A stretch of DNA of 64,000 nucleotides from Trinickia terrae (lineage in GTDB: Bacteria; Pseudomonadota; Gammaproteobacteria; Burkholderiales; Burkholderiaceae). The notes beneath the pieces were generated by a model. It was not told the DNA's origin and did not search any database. It saw nothing but the letters and a program-made list of their open reading frames with translations. A program made the translations under genes and the position numbers. This document shows positions 46,549-56,100 of this stretch, piece by piece. The stretch lies in the NCBI RefSeq assembly GCF_005144415.1, contig NZ_SWJE01000012.1, positions 186,001 through 250,000 on the forward strand, given 5' to 3'. Position 1 is the stretch's first letter. Every line of letters starts with the position of its first letter.

Positions 46549-46580
46549 CCCCGCATGCGCTCCGCGCTGCGGGGTTTTTT
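46549..46580 (+). terminator. Intrinsic terminator ending the R-body locus
   Basis: CCCCGCA / TGCGGGG, a 7-bp stem, followed directly by six T. Clear Rho-independent terminator. Confidence 0.85.
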
Positions 46581-47074
46581 ATTGCAGCATCGGGTAGATG
46601 CACGGTAACGAAACAAGCATGGGCTCTCCAAAGCGTGTGATCCCGCGCGTCGACACCGCACCATCTCACACAAATCAATAAAAACAGCTATCAGGATTTC
46701 CTGAAATTCGTTAGAGAATTTACCGATAAGCAAAGCATCATTCCAGCTATATCTTTTATTTCCTTACTCAATCCCCGATGTCACTAAAGATTCGCGCTTT
46801 TTTGTCGTCATATCGTATGCACAAAGCCAATCGGAAAAGACCAAGCATGAGCAATCGGGGAAACGCACTCACTCTTCCAGCCTTGCCGGACGCACGCTCC
46901 AGCGCATGGCAAGCCCTTTCGCATGCCTGCCCGCGCAAACGATTGCTCCGGCGCGCCTCCGCTAACGCGGAGCAAGCGCCGCTTCGGCATTCGCGACACC
47001 AATAGCCGAACATCAATTTTTTTCAGCATTTTTCAATTTATTTTCACAATTCCGTGGATATAGGAATTCTATAG
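46581..47074. other. Intergenic region upstream of the chemoreceptor
   Basis: About 490 bp with a marked A/T-rich part (46660-46770) and no convincing gene. Short open frames here lack coding character and ribosome sites. It probably carries the chemoreceptor promoter; no motif is claimed. Confidence 0.4.
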
Positions 47075-48700
47075 ATGAAGATCGCCAATCTGAGGATCGG
47101 GGTACGTCTCGGGTCCGCCTTCGCACTGGTCGTCGCGCTGCTGATCGGCACCGCCATCGTCGGCATCGCGCACCTGAACTCCAGCAGCACGCGGATGGAG
47201 CGGCTCGTCACCGAGCGCTATACGCTGATCGCGCTCAGCAACCAGATCAAGAACAACGGCTACAAGGCCAACGGCATCCTCAGCAATCTGCTGCTCACCA
47301 CCTCGCCCGACCAGGCGGCGAAATACATGAGCCAATACGGCGTCATCCGCCAGACCAACGCGGATGCCTATGCCAAGCTCGAACCGCTGCTGACGAGCGA
47401 CGAGAGCAAGAGCCTCTTCAGGGAACAGTTCGATGCGCGCTCCGCCTATGGCGCGAGCGTCAAGAAGTTCTTCGAGCTGATCAAGAACAACCAGCAGCAG
47501 GATGCGCGCGACCTCTATCAAGGCGACATGGCGCGCTTACAGGACGCCTACTATGTGCTCGTCGACAAGATGGTCGACTTCCAGGCGCACGGAATGGAGA
47601 GCGACGTCGCGCTGGCCGCCGACGAAGCGCAGAGCGCCAAGATCCAGATGGTGCTGCTCGCCATCGTCGCCACGCTGATCGCGATCGCCACCGGGGTCGT
47701 CATCACCCGCAGCATCACGCGCCCGATCAACCACGCGGTGGAACTGGCCGAGGCCGTCGCCCGCGGCAACCTCACGCACGAGTTCGAAGTCAACTCCGAC
47801 GATGAAATCGGCCGCCTGCTGACCGCGCTCGGGCACATGATCGACAACCTCCACGGCATCGTCGCCCAGGTCCGCAAGGGCACCGACACCATCGCCCACG
47901 CGTCGCGCGAAGTCGCGAGCGGCAACGTGGACCTGTCGGGCCGCACCGAGCGCCAGGCCAGCGCGATCCAGCAAACGGCCGCGACGATGGAGCAGCTCAC
48001 CTCGACCGTCAAGCAGAACGCGGACAACGCGCGCGAGGCCAACCAGCTTGCGGCGAACGCGTCGGTGGTCGCGGCCAAGGGCGGCGACGCCGTCGACCAG
48101 GTCGTCGACACGATGAACGCGATCAACGACTCGTCGCGCAAGATCGTCGACATCATCGGCGTGATCGACGGCATCGCCTTCCAGACCAACATCCTCGCCT
48201 TGAACGCCGCGGTGGAAGCCGCGCGCGCCGGCGAGCACGGCCGCGGCTTCGCCGTCGTCGCCAACGAAGTGCGCGGCCTCGCCCAGCGCTGCGCGGTGGC
48301 CGCGCGCGAGATCAAGGAGCTGATCGCGCAGTCGGTCAACCAGGTCGGCGCAGGCAGCTCGATGGTCGAAGACGCGGGACGGGTGATCCGCGAAGTGGTC
48401 ACGAGCATCAAGCACGTCACCGACATCGTCGCCGAGATCAGCTCGTCGAGCCAGGAGCAGAGCGACGGCATCGAGCAGGTGAATCAAGCCATTGCGCAGA
48501 TGGATCAGGCCACTCAGGAAAACGCCTCGCTCGTGGAAGAGAGCGCGGCCTCCGCGAGGGCGCTGCAGGAACAGGCGGACGAGCTGACCGGCATGGTCGG
48601 CACGTTCAAGCTCAACGACGGCCTGCTCAACGCGCACCGTTCGTCGTTCGAAACAAGCGCAGCGCAGCCTGCACGGCTCCGCGCGCAGATGGTGTCTTGA
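47075..48700 (+). CDS. Methyl-accepting chemotaxis protein
   Basis: A 541-residue chemoreceptor. A first membrane helix (about 9-30) and a second (about 190-213, MVLLAIVATLIAIATGVVI) flank a periplasmic four-helix-type sensor domain. A HAMP domain (RSITRPINHAVELAEAVARG) and the signalling helices follow. The hairpin tip reads DIIGVIDGIAFQTNILALNA and AGEHGRGFAVVANEVRGLAQ, the conserved CheA/CheW-binding region. There is no C-terminal NWETF-type pentapeptide for CheR/CheB tethering. The ligand is unknown. It has its own promoter region and is not in an operon. Confidence 0.93.
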   Translation: MKIANLRIGVRLGSAFALVVALLIGTAIVGIAHLNSSSTRMERLVTERYTLIALSNQIKNNGYKANGILSNLLLTTSPDQAAKYMSQYGVIRQTNADAYAKLEPLLTSDESKSLFREQFDARSAYGASVKKFFELIKNNQQQDARDLYQGDMARLQDAYYVLVDKMVDFQAHGMESDVALAADEAQSAKIQMVLLAIVATLIAIATGVVITRSITRPINHAVELAEAVARGNLTHEFEVNSDDEIGRLLTALGHMIDNLHGIVAQVRKGTDTIAHASREVASGNVDLSGRTERQASAIQQTAATMEQLTSTVKQNADNAREANQLAANASVVAAKGGDAVDQVVDTMNAINDSSRKIVDIIGVIDGIAFQTNILALNAAVEAARAGEHGRGFAVVANEVRGLAQRCAVAAREIKELIAQSVNQVGAGSSMVEDAGRVIREVVTSIKHVTDIVAEISSSSQEQSDGIEQVNQAIAQMDQATQENASLVEESAASARALQEQADELTGMVGTFKLNDGLLNAHRSSFETSAAQPARLRAQMVS

Positions 48701-48984
48701 AGCGCGGGGCCTGTTCACACCAGTAGCAGGCCCCAGGTATCGACAGAGGTAGAGCAGTCCCACGGATGGAGACGCAGGCCCGCCGTCGCAGCAGGCTTGC
48801 CACAAAGAACACGGAACGCAGAGGCGGTCGATCCGAGCCGCCACGCGTTCCCGGCCGTCTCGCCATCCGCTTGAAGGCGCTCGCCCCGGCATGCCCTCTG
48901 CCGTTTCGGGAACCGCGAGCACCGGCATGCGGACGTGCGGACATGCGAGATCCGATCAACGATTTCTCTTCCGGTGCCATTCTC

Positions 48985-51582
48985 ATGTCTACCCTCCACA
49001 CCGAATACGCCGACGCCTCCACGCTATCTCCCGAGCCCTCTCCCCTGCGGGCCGCGGCCATGCCGCAATCAGCGGCTTCGCCACAGGTCGCCCGCTTCAT
49101 CGACGCATACCGCGAGCAAGGCCACCGCTGCGCGCGGCTCGATCCGCTCGCGCTCGCGCCGCTGCCCGCCCTGCCCGCGCTGAAGCCCGACTATCACGGG
49201 CTGCATCCGCTGCAGGAGCGCGCGAGCGACGACTGCGCGCTGCCCGGCGCCGTCACCGTGCAGGAGCTCGCACGGCAGCTCGAACGGACCTATTGCGACA
49301 CCATCGGACTCGACTGCAGCGGCATCCGCAGCAAAGCGCGCCGCGGCTGGCTGTTCGCGCGCATGGAGGCGGACCTGCTATCGCCGCCGCTCGCGCCGCG
49401 CGAGCAAGGCAAGCTCTTGCAGCAGTTGCTCGCCGCCGAAATGTGGGAGCGCCACGTCGCCCGCAGTCAGGCGCATGCGAAGCGCTTCTCGCTCGAAGGC
49501 TGCGAGAGTCTCGTGCCGCTGCTGGAAGCGCTGGTCACCAAGGCTGTCCAAGGCGGCGTGCGCCAGGTGTTTCTCGGCATGCCGCACCGCGGCCGCCTGA
49601 ACGTGCTCGTCAACCTGATGGGCTTCGACGTCGAGAGCATGCTGCAGTGCCTCAATCCGGATTCGGACCTCGCCGCTCTGCAGCGCGACCTTCCGTACCA
49701 TCTCGGCGGCGCCGCGCGCATGCCGACCGCGCACGGCGAAGCCGCGCTCTTTCTCGCCCATAACCCGTCGCATCTGCAAAGCGTGTTTCCGGTCGTGAGC
49801 GGCATGGCGCGCGCCTACCAGGACGAGCATCCCGAGTCGCCCTGCCTGCCGGTCGTGGTGCACGGGGACGCGGCCTTCGCCGGCCAGGGCATCGTGGCGG
49901 AAACGCTGAACCTCACGCGCCGGAACGGCTACGCGCTCGGCGGCACGATCCATGTGATCGTCAACAACCAGGTCGGCTTCACGACGCCGAACCGGATGAA
50001 CGTCGAGGCGGACGACTATTGCACCGACGTCGCGCGCATGATCGACGCGCCGGTGATCCGCGTCAACGCGGACCATCCGGAAGCCGTGCTGCGCGCGGCC
50101 AGCATTGCCTTCGACTACCGTCGGGTGCATGGCGCCGATGTCGTCATCGACCTGATCGGCTATCGCCGCCTCGGACACTCCGAGCACGACATCCCGTCGC
50201 TCACGCAGCCGTTCGTGCAGGCCGCGATCGCGTCGCACCCCACGGTCACCGAGCTGTATCACGCGGCGATCGCCGAGCCGGCGCCGCTCGCGCAGATGCG
50301 CGACGATGCCTTGCAGCACCTGTTGTCGCGCCCGGGCGAGCTCGGCCCGTTCAACGTCGCGCCGGCCGATCGGCCCGCAGCGTCCCGCCCATTGCAGCCG
50401 CTCTCGCACGCGCGCCTGCGCGCGCTGACCGCCGCGCTCGCCACGCCGCCGGAAGGCCTGCTGCTGCACGAGTTCGTGCGCAACCTGACGGACAAGTGGA
50501 ATGCCGCGGCCTCGAGCGAAGACAATGCCGTGGACTGGCCGCTCGCCGAGAATGCCGCGTACGCATCGCTGCTCGAAGAGGGACACGGCATCCGCCTCTC
50601 AGGCATGGACGTCGGCCGCGGCACGTTCATGCACCGCCATGCCGTGTGGCATGCGCAGCCTGGCGAAGCAGGCGGCGCCGCCAAGGCCTACGTCCCCCTC
50701 GCGCACATCGCCGCCGGCCAGGGCCGTTTCGACATCGTCAATTCGCCGCTGACCGAGGAAGCCGTGCTCGGCTACGAATACGGCTACAGCGTGCAGACGA
50801 AGACGCGCCTGACGATCTGGGAAGCGCAGTTCGGCGACTTCGTCAACGGCGCACAGGTCATCATCGACCAGTACATCGCGCCGGGCGAATACAAATGGGG
50901 TTACCGCTCCGCGCTCACGATCCTGCTGCCGCACGGGCACGAAGGCGTCGGCCCCGAGCACTCGAGCGGCTTTCTCGGCCGCTTCCTGCAGCTGTGCGCG
51001 GGGCAGAACCTGCGCGTGGCCGTGCCGTCCACCTCCGCGCAGTGGTTCCATCTGCTGCGCGAGCAGGCCGCGGCGGAGCATGCAAAGCCGCTCGTGGTCA
51101 TGTCGCCGAAGACGCAGCTCTACAGCAACCGCCGCTCGCATGCGCCGTTGCGCGCACTCGCGAACGGCGCGTTCATGCCGGTCCTGCCGGACTCGGGCGT
51201 GCGCGCGCCGGAGCAGGTCACGCGGGTCGTGCTGTGCAGCGGCAAGTTCTTCTACGAGCTGGAGGCCGCGCGCGATGAAGCCCAGGCCGCCTCCGTCGCC
51301 GTGATCCGCGTCGAACAGCTCTATCCGTTTCCGAAGGACGCGCTGATGCAGGCGCTCGCGGCATTCCCCAATCTCGCCGAAGTCGTCTGGGCGCAGGAGG
51401 AGGACCGCAACCAGGGCGCCTGGCGCTTCGTGCGCGACGACCTGGAAGCGTGCGTGAGCCCGGGCTGCAGGCTGGCCAAGGTGTGCAGGACGGCCACGGC
51501 ATCGGGCGCGCACGCGTCGATCCGCGGGCATCAGATCGAGCAACGCCGGCTGGTCAAGGCGGCGTTGCTCGGGCCGTATTGA
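48985..51582 (+). CDS. Orphan 2-oxoglutarate dehydrogenase E1 (SucA-like) paralogue
   Basis: An 865-residue thiamine-diphosphate enzyme of the OGDH E1 family. Motifs include FLGMPHRGRLNVLVNLMGFD, NPSHLQSVFPVVSGMARAYQ, the ThDP motif VVHGDAAFAGQG to IVNNQVGFTT, and EAVLGYEYGYSV in the C-terminal part. It is shorter than canonical SucA (about 930-950 residues). No sucB or lpd gene is adjacent, so it is not the TCA operon copy. It could be an E1 for a different 2-oxo acid or act as a decarboxylase/carboligase. The ATG at 48985 is chosen because homology begins after it; an earlier ATG at 48766 cannot be excluded. A repeat element follows its stop. Confidence 0.85.
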   Translation: MSTLHTEYADASTLSPEPSPLRAAAMPQSAASPQVARFIDAYREQGHRCARLDPLALAPLPALPALKPDYHGLHPLQERASDDCALPGAVTVQELARQLERTYCDTIGLDCSGIRSKARRGWLFARMEADLLSPPLAPREQGKLLQQLLAAEMWERHVARSQAHAKRFSLEGCESLVPLLEALVTKAVQGGVRQVFLGMPHRGRLNVLVNLMGFDVESMLQCLNPDSDLAALQRDLPYHLGGAARMPTAHGEAALFLAHNPSHLQSVFPVVSGMARAYQDEHPESPCLPVVVHGDAAFAGQGIVAETLNLTRRNGYALGGTIHVIVNNQVGFTTPNRMNVEADDYCTDVARMIDAPVIRVNADHPEAVLRAASIAFDYRRVHGADVVIDLIGYRRLGHSEHDIPSLTQPFVQAAIASHPTVTELYHAAIAEPAPLAQMRDDALQHLLSRPGELGPFNVAPADRPAASRPLQPLSHARLRALTAALATPPEGLLLHEFVRNLTDKWNAAASSEDNAVDWPLAENAAYASLLEEGHGIRLSGMDVGRGTFMHRHAVWHAQPGEAGGAAKAYVPLAHIAAGQGRFDIVNSPLTEEAVLGYEYGYSVQTKTRLTIWEAQFGDFVNGAQVIIDQYIAPGEYKWGYRSALTILLPHGHEGVGPEHSSGFLGRFLQLCAGQNLRVAVPSTSAQWFHLLREQAAAEHAKPLVVMSPKTQLYSNRRSHAPLRALANGAFMPVLPDSGVRAPEQVTRVVLCSGKFFYELEAARDEAQAASVAVIRVEQLYPFPKDALMQALAAFPNLAEVVWAQEEDRNQGAWRFVRDDLEACVSPGCRLAKVCRTATASGAHASIRGHQIEQRRLVKAALLGPY

Positions 51583-51642
51583 GCAGTGTCTTTGGGAGGA
51601 GGGGTGGGTTTGCTGCGGCTTTCGTGAAACTTGATTTCGCGC

Positions 51643-51706
51643 CGGTCCGTATAGTCCGTCCCTCCCCGGGACCGGGGTCACTTTGGTCTTGCCCAAAGTA
51701 ACCAAA
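51643..51706 (+). repeat. Left arm of a 64-bp perfect inverted repeat
   Basis: Starts CGGTCCGTATAGTCC and ends CCAAAGTAACCAAA; it matches 52086-52149 exactly on the opposite strand. Similarity continues imperfectly inward for about 150 bp (for example CCCGTTAGCAC followed by GGCAC and AATGGCGCTG). The element lies at the convergent end of the SucA-like and hut-like genes. Confidence 0.9.
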
Positions 51707-52085
51707 GGCGTGTCCTAGGCGGACGGCCTCGGCCCGTTAGCACTCAGTCCTGTCTGCGATAGCGGTCAATGGGCTACCGCTATCGCTCGCCGTTCGTCCC
51801 GTTAGCACGCGGCACAGAATGGCGCTGGGTCGAATCAAATCAATGCTCGCGCTAAGAAAAGGCCTAAAGAGACTTGTCTTGCGATGATGCGGATGCGCTC
51901 GTGCTCACTTTTAAACTCAGGCAACTGGAGCCCGGCCTAACCGATGTCCTCCATTTGCTTCGTCGCAGCGCCATTCCGTGCCACGTGCTAACGGGACGTG
52001 CGGCGGGCGGTAACAGTGGCCCCCAGACCGCTATCGCGAACAGCACTGCGTGCCTCCGGGACAGGCCGTCCGCCTAGGACGCGCT

Positions 52086-52149
52086 TTTGGTTACTTTGGG
52101 CAAGACCAAAGTGACCCCGGTCCCGGGGAGGGACGGACTATACGGACCG
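52086..52149 (-). repeat. Right arm of the 64-bp perfect inverted repeat
   Basis: Exact reverse complement of 51643-51706, separated from it by 379 bp. Apart from these repeats I see no gene in 51583-52209. Short open frames reading MVTLGKTKVTPVPGRDG in both arms are produced by the repeat and are not genes. Confidence 0.9.
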
Positions 52150-52209
52150 CCGCGAATTCAAAGTTGCACGACAACGACAACGACAACAGCACAAAACAAA
52201 AACCCAAAC

Positions 52210-52989
52210 CTACACCATCCCCGCCAGATGAAACCGCGACGCCGGATGCCAGAGCTGCACCGACGTCGCCACATCCTCTCCGACCCAGGTGCGCCGCCAC
52301 AGCATCAGACACGGCTCGCCGATCTCCATCACGAGATGGCGGCGCACCTGAGCGTCGGGCTTCTGCGCATAGATCCGGAACTCCGCGCGCTGGATCGGCG
52401 CGAGCCTGACCATGTAGTGGTTCGGCGTTTCAAGCGTGAAGTCCTGCTCCAGGTACTCGGGGAACACCCTCGGATTGACATAGCGGTCCTCGAACTGGAT
52501 CGGCTCGTCTTCCTCGTAGTGGACGATGCGCGAGTGAAACACGGGACCGGCCTCGAGCCCCAGCGCGTCGATCGCGCCCGCGTCGTCGCTGCGCTCGAGC
52601 GTCAGCACGCGCGCCGTGTGGCGATGGCCGCGCTCGGCGATTTCGTCGGCGATGTTGCGGATCTCGAGCACCGTCGATTCGTAGCGGCGCCGCTCGACGT
52701 AGGTGCCCGCGCCCTGGACGCGCGTCAGCACGCGCTCCGCCGTCAGCTCCCGCAACGCGCGCGACACCGTCATCCGCGCGACGCCGAACTCCTTCACGAG
52801 CTCGGCTTCGGTCGGGATCGCGCTGCCGGGCTTCCAGTCGCCGTCGGCGATCCGCTTCACGACGTAGCGCTTGATCTGCTGATACGCGGGCAGCGCGCGC
52901 GCCGGGACGTTGTCGCCGCGCGCGCCGGCTTGCCAGTTGAGAGGGGGTCGTTCCGTATCGCTCATGGTCACATCGAACGGTTGAGTCAT
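52210..52989 (-). CDS. HutC-type GntR repressor (UTRA domain)
   Basis: A 259-residue regulator. The winged helix (about residues 35-100) has PGSAIPTEAELVKEFGVARM and VQGAGTYVERRR. The UTRA ligand-binding domain (about 110-255) has FEDRYVNPRVFPEYLEQDF and LVMEIGEPCLMLWRRTW. The pattern matches HutC, the histidine-utilisation repressor that binds urocanate. It lies 13 bp after the lyase homologue, as the last gene of the leftward operon, so it probably controls the operon promoter near 57840. The ATG at 52989 is used; 52965 is an alternative. Confidence 0.88.
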   Translation of the reverse strand: MTQPFDVTMSDTERPPLNWQAGARGDNVPARALPAYQQIKRYVVKRIADGDWKPGSAIPTEAELVKEFGVARMTVSRALRELTAERVLTRVQGAGTYVERRRYESTVLEIRNIADEIAERGHRHTARVLTLERSDDAGAIDALGLEAGPVFHSRIVHYEEDEPIQFEDRYVNPRVFPEYLEQDFTLETPNHYMVRLAPIQRAEFRIYAQKPDAQVRRHLVMEIGEPCLMLWRRTWVGEDVATSVQLWHPASRFHLAGMV

Positions 52990-53002
52990 GCGGCGGCTCG
53001 CA

Positions 53003-54496
53003 TTACAGCACAGGCGGGGCCGAGCCCGCCACGATGGCGGCCGCCGCCGCGATGTCGCCGGCGAGCGGGCGGTCGTCCCGGTACGCCGGGATGCGTTCGC
53101 GAACGCGCGAGAGCAGCGCATCCGTCCGCGCGGCGCGCGGCACGCCGCCCGGCTGCAAATCGTACGCCTGCGCCGCCGCCAGCAGCTCGATCGCGAGCAC
53201 GCGCGTCGCGTTCTCGATGATGTCGAGCGCCTTCTGCGCGGCGGGCGTCGCGTGGCACAGGTGATCTTCCTGCAGTGCCGACGTGATGCCGCCGTCGAGA
53301 CTCGCGGGCGCGGCGAGCCGCCGGTTCTGCGCTACCAGCGCCGCCGCCGTGTATTGCGCAATCATGAAACCGGAGCACATGCCGCCCGGCTCGGCGAGAA
53401 ACGCCGGCAGGCCGCTGACGAGCGGATTGACGAGGCGGTCGAGCCGCCGCTCGGCGATCGCCGCGACCTGCGCCATCGCAACGGCGAGGCTGTCCATCGC
53501 GAGCGCGATACCCGCGCCGACCGCGTGGGCCTGCGAATGGGCGCGCGGCGCTTCGCGCGTGCCGGTGACGACCGGATTGTCGGTGACGGACGCGAGCTCG
53601 CGATCGACGACGTCCGCCGTCGCCGCAAAGGCGTCCCGCGCCGCGCCGTGCACGTGGGGAATCGTGCGCAGGCTGAGCGGGTCCTGCGTGCGGCGGCCGG
53701 CCGCCGCGGCGAGCAGGCCGCTGCCGGCGAGCGCCGCGCGCATCCGCGCACCGACGCGCTCGATGCCCGGCGACACCCGCAACGCAAGCGACGCCGCATC
53801 GAATGCGGCAAGCTGCCCGCCGAGGTTCTCGAAGCTCATCGCAGCGACGCCGTCCGCCCAGTCGAGCAGCCGCTCGGCGCGCGCAAGCGCAAGCGCCGCG
53901 AGCCCCGTGACGCACGGCGTGCCGTTGACGAGGCTCAAGCCTTCCTTCGCGCCGAGCACGAGCGGCTTGCGCCCGATGCGCCGCAGCGCCTCGTCCCCGG
54001 GCAGGCGCTCGCCGCGATAGCGCGCGTAACCATGCCCGATGCAAACGAGCGCAATGTGCGCCATATGCGTCAGGTAGCCGACCGAGCCATGCGCCGGCAC
54101 TTCGGGCAGGCAGTCGGCATCGAGCAGCGCGACGAGCTGCTCGACGAGCTCGGTGCGAACGCCCGAATATCCGTGCGCATAGTTGTTGATCGCCGCGGCG
54201 ATGATCGCGCGCGTTTCCTGCGCGCCGAGCGGCGCGCCGACGCCCACCGCGTGGCTCATCAAAATGTTGCGCGACAGCGCGCTCTGCTCGGCGGGCGACA
54301 CGATCACGTCGCACAACGCGCCGACGCCGGTATTGACGCCATAGGCGCGAATGCCTTGCGCGACGATCTCGTCGACGAGACCGCGCGCCGCGCCGATCCG
54401 CGCCAGCGTGTCGCCGCTCAAAGCGAGCGGCTCGCCTGCCGCGACCGCCGCGATCTGCCGCCAGTCGAGCGGCTGTGTTGAACGGATAACGGTCAT
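53003..54496 (-). CDS. Histidine ammonia-lyase homologue lacking the MIO-forming Ala-Ser-Gly
   Basis: A 497-residue protein of the HAL/PAL family. The N-terminal AYGVNTGVG keeps the catalytic Tyr (residue 52). Where HutH normally reads GSVG-ASG-DLAPLAH, this protein reads GSVG-YLTHMAH (137-147): exactly the three residues that cyclise to the MIO electrophile are missing, in frame. Other active-site segments remain: NGTPCVTG, QDPLSLRTIPHVHG and SALQEDHLCHATP with its Glu. It therefore either works without MIO or has a new reaction. The operon context (ABC importer, HutC-type repressor) suggests an amino-acid-like substrate. It is 7 bp after the ATPase gene. A sequencing deletion is unlikely because flanking residues are also altered. 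Confidence 0.85.
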   Translation of the reverse strand: MTVIRSTQPLDWRQIAAVAAGEPLALSGDTLARIGAARGLVDEIVAQGIRAYGVNTGVGALCDVIVSPAEQSALSRNILMSHAVGVGAPLGAQETRAIIAAAINNYAHGYSGVRTELVEQLVALLDADCLPEVPAHGSVGYLTHMAHIALVCIGHGYARYRGERLPGDEALRRIGRKPLVLGAKEGLSLVNGTPCVTGLAALALARAERLLDWADGVAAMSFENLGGQLAAFDAASLALRVSPGIERVGARMRAALAGSGLLAAAAGRRTQDPLSLRTIPHVHGAARDAFAATADVVDRELASVTDNPVVTGTREAPRAHSQAHAVGAGIALAMDSLAVAMAQVAAIAERRLDRLVNPLVSGLPAFLAEPGGMCSGFMIAQYTAAALVAQNRRLAAPASLDGGITSALQEDHLCHATPAAQKALDIIENATRVLAIELLAAAQAYDLQPGGVPRAARTDALLSRVRERIPAYRDDRPLAGDIAAAAAIVAGSAPPVL

Positions 54497-54503
54497 CGTT
54501 GCC

Positions 54504-55310
54504 TCAGTTCGCGGTACGGTGATGATGGCTCGACACGAACTGCTTGAAGCGCTCGGACTTCAAGCCGACGAACACTTCGTCCGGCGTGCCGTCGGCTTCG
54601 ACCTCGCCCTGATGCAGGAACATCACGCGATTCGACACGTGGCGCGCAAAGCCCATTTCGTGCGTGACGACGAGCATCGTGCGGCCCTCCTCCGCGAGCG
54701 AGCGCATCACGCGCAGCACCTCGCCGACGAGTTCCGGATCGAGCGCCGAGGTCGGCTCGTCGAACAGCATCACCTTCGGATGCATCGCGAGCGCCCGCGC
54801 AATCGCGACGCGCTGCTGCTGGCCGCCCGACAGATGCGCCGGATAGTGGCCGCGCTTGTCCGCGAGCCCGACGCGCGCGAGCAGCGCCTCGGCCTCCTCG
54901 ACCGCTTCCGCGCGGCTGCGTTTCTGCACGCGCAGCGGGCCTTCGATCAGGTTGTCGAGCACGGTCATGTGCGACCACAGGTTGAAGTTCTGGAACACCA
55001 TGCCGAGTTGCGAGCGGATCCGGTCGACCTGCTTGCGATCCTTCGGCTGCAGCTTGCCGTCGCGGGCGCGCTTCATCGCCAGCTCCTCGCCGGCGAGCGC
55101 GACCGAGCCTTCGTCGGGCGTCTCGAGCAGGTTCAGGCAGCGCAGGAACGTGCTCTTGCCCGAACCGCTCGCGCCGAGGATCGAGATCACGTCGCCCTCG
55201 TGCGCATCGAGCGAGATGCCCTTGAGCACATGGTGATCGCCGAACGACTTGTGAATGTTCCTGACCGACAGGGCGACAGGGGCAGCGGGGTTCATCGCGG
55301 CAGTGTTCAT
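54504..55310 (-). CDS. ABC transporter ATP-binding protein (HisP/ArtP type)
   Basis: A 268-residue ATPase with Walker [10 protein letters not shown], signature [16 protein letters not shown] and Walker [15 protein letters not shown], then [15 protein letters not shown]. It energises the two permeases upstream. It is directly followed by the lyase homologue, with a 7-bp gap. The start [10 protein letters not shown] at 55310 could instead be the internal Met at codon 6. Confidence 0.95.
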   Translation of the reverse strand: MNTAAMNPAAPVALSVRNIHKSFGDHHVLKGISLDAHEGDVISILGASGSGKSTFLRCLNLLETPDEGSVALAGEELAMKRARDGKLQPKDRKQVDRIRSQLGMVFQNFNLWSHMTVLDNLIEGPLRVQKRSRAEAVEEAEALLARVGLADKRGHYPAHLSGGQQQRVAIARALAMHPKVMLFDEPTSALDPELVGEVLRVMRSLAEEGRTMLVVTHEMGFARHVSNRVMFLHQGEVEADGTPDEVFVGLKSERFKQFVSSHHHRTAN

Positions 55311-55338
55311 CGGAGACTCCGGAAAGAATGAGGTACGG

Positions 55339-56088
55339 TCACGGCGCGACGCGGCGCGCTTCGCTGGAGGATTCCGCCACGCGCGGCGCGGATGCCGCCG
55401 GCCCGCGCAGGTGGCGCGAAAGCCGCCATTCGAGCGCGCCGAGCACGCGCACGACGATGAAGTTGAGGGCCAGATAGATGAGCGCCGCGCAGATGAAGAC
55501 CTCGGTCGTGCGATAGGTCTGCTGGATGATCTGCTGCGCGATGCCCGTCACCTCCCAGACCGTCACGAGGCTCGCGAGCGCCGTCGACTTGACGAGCAGC
55601 ACCGCCTCGGTCGAATACGCGGGCAGGCATTGGCGCAGCGCGATCGGGCCGATCACGCGCCGCAGCAGCGCGAAGCCCGACAGGCCGATCGAATAGCCCG
55701 CCTCGATCTGCCCGATGGGCACGGCCATGAGGCCGCCGCGCACGATCTCGGCGGTGTAGCCCGCCGTGCACAGCGCGAGCGAGAGCACCGCGCACGCGTA
55801 AGGCTCGCGCAGCAGCGGCCACATGAAGCTCTCGCGGATCACGCCGAACTGGCCGAGCCCGTAGTAGACGAGGAACATCTGGATCAGGAGCGGCGAGCCG
55901 CGGAAGATCAGGATGTAGAGCCGCGCGAAGCGGTTCGGCAGCCAGTGCGGCGAGACGCGCATCGTCACGATCACGAGCGACAGCAGGCCGCCCAGCACGA
56001 GCGACGAGAAGAACAAGCCGAGCGTCGTCGGCACGGCGGCGAGCAACTGGCGCAGCGTGTCGGCGAGAAAGTCGAAATCGAAGGACAT
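55339..56088 (-). CDS. ABC transporter permease (HisM type)
   Basis: A 249-residue inner-membrane permease with about five helices. Motifs are [20 protein letters not shown] and the EAA loop [20 protein letters not shown]. It pairs with the permease encoded 12 bp upstream. Confidence 0.93.
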   Translation of the reverse strand: MSFDFDFLADTLRQLLAAVPTTLGLFFSSLVLGGLLSLVIVTMRVSPHWLPNRFARLYILIFRGSPLLIQMFLVYYGLGQFGVIRESFMWPLLREPYACAVLSLALCTAGYTAEIVRGGLMAVPIGQIEAGYSIGLSGFALLRRVIGPIALRQCLPAYSTEAVLLVKSTALASLVTVWEVTGIAQQIIQQTYRTTEVFICAALIYLALNFIVVRVLGALEWRLSRHLRGPAASAPRVAESSSEARRVAP

Positions 56089-56100
56089 GTCCTCTCCCCG

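Noticed and set aside
46778-47005. 75-codon frame between the R-body locus and the chemoreceptor
   Set aside because: No ribosome site, no coding character and Arg/Ser-rich random composition.
52164-52190. CGACAA-type short tandem repeat after the HutC-type gene
   Set aside because: Only a few units and no CRISPR-like spacing; simple low-complexity sequence.
51599-52240. Frames beginning MVTLGKTKVTPVPGRDG in both repeat arms
   Set aside because: They are produced by the 64-bp inverted repeat, appear in both arms, and have no independent support; such frames are typical mis-annotations of Burkholderia repeats.
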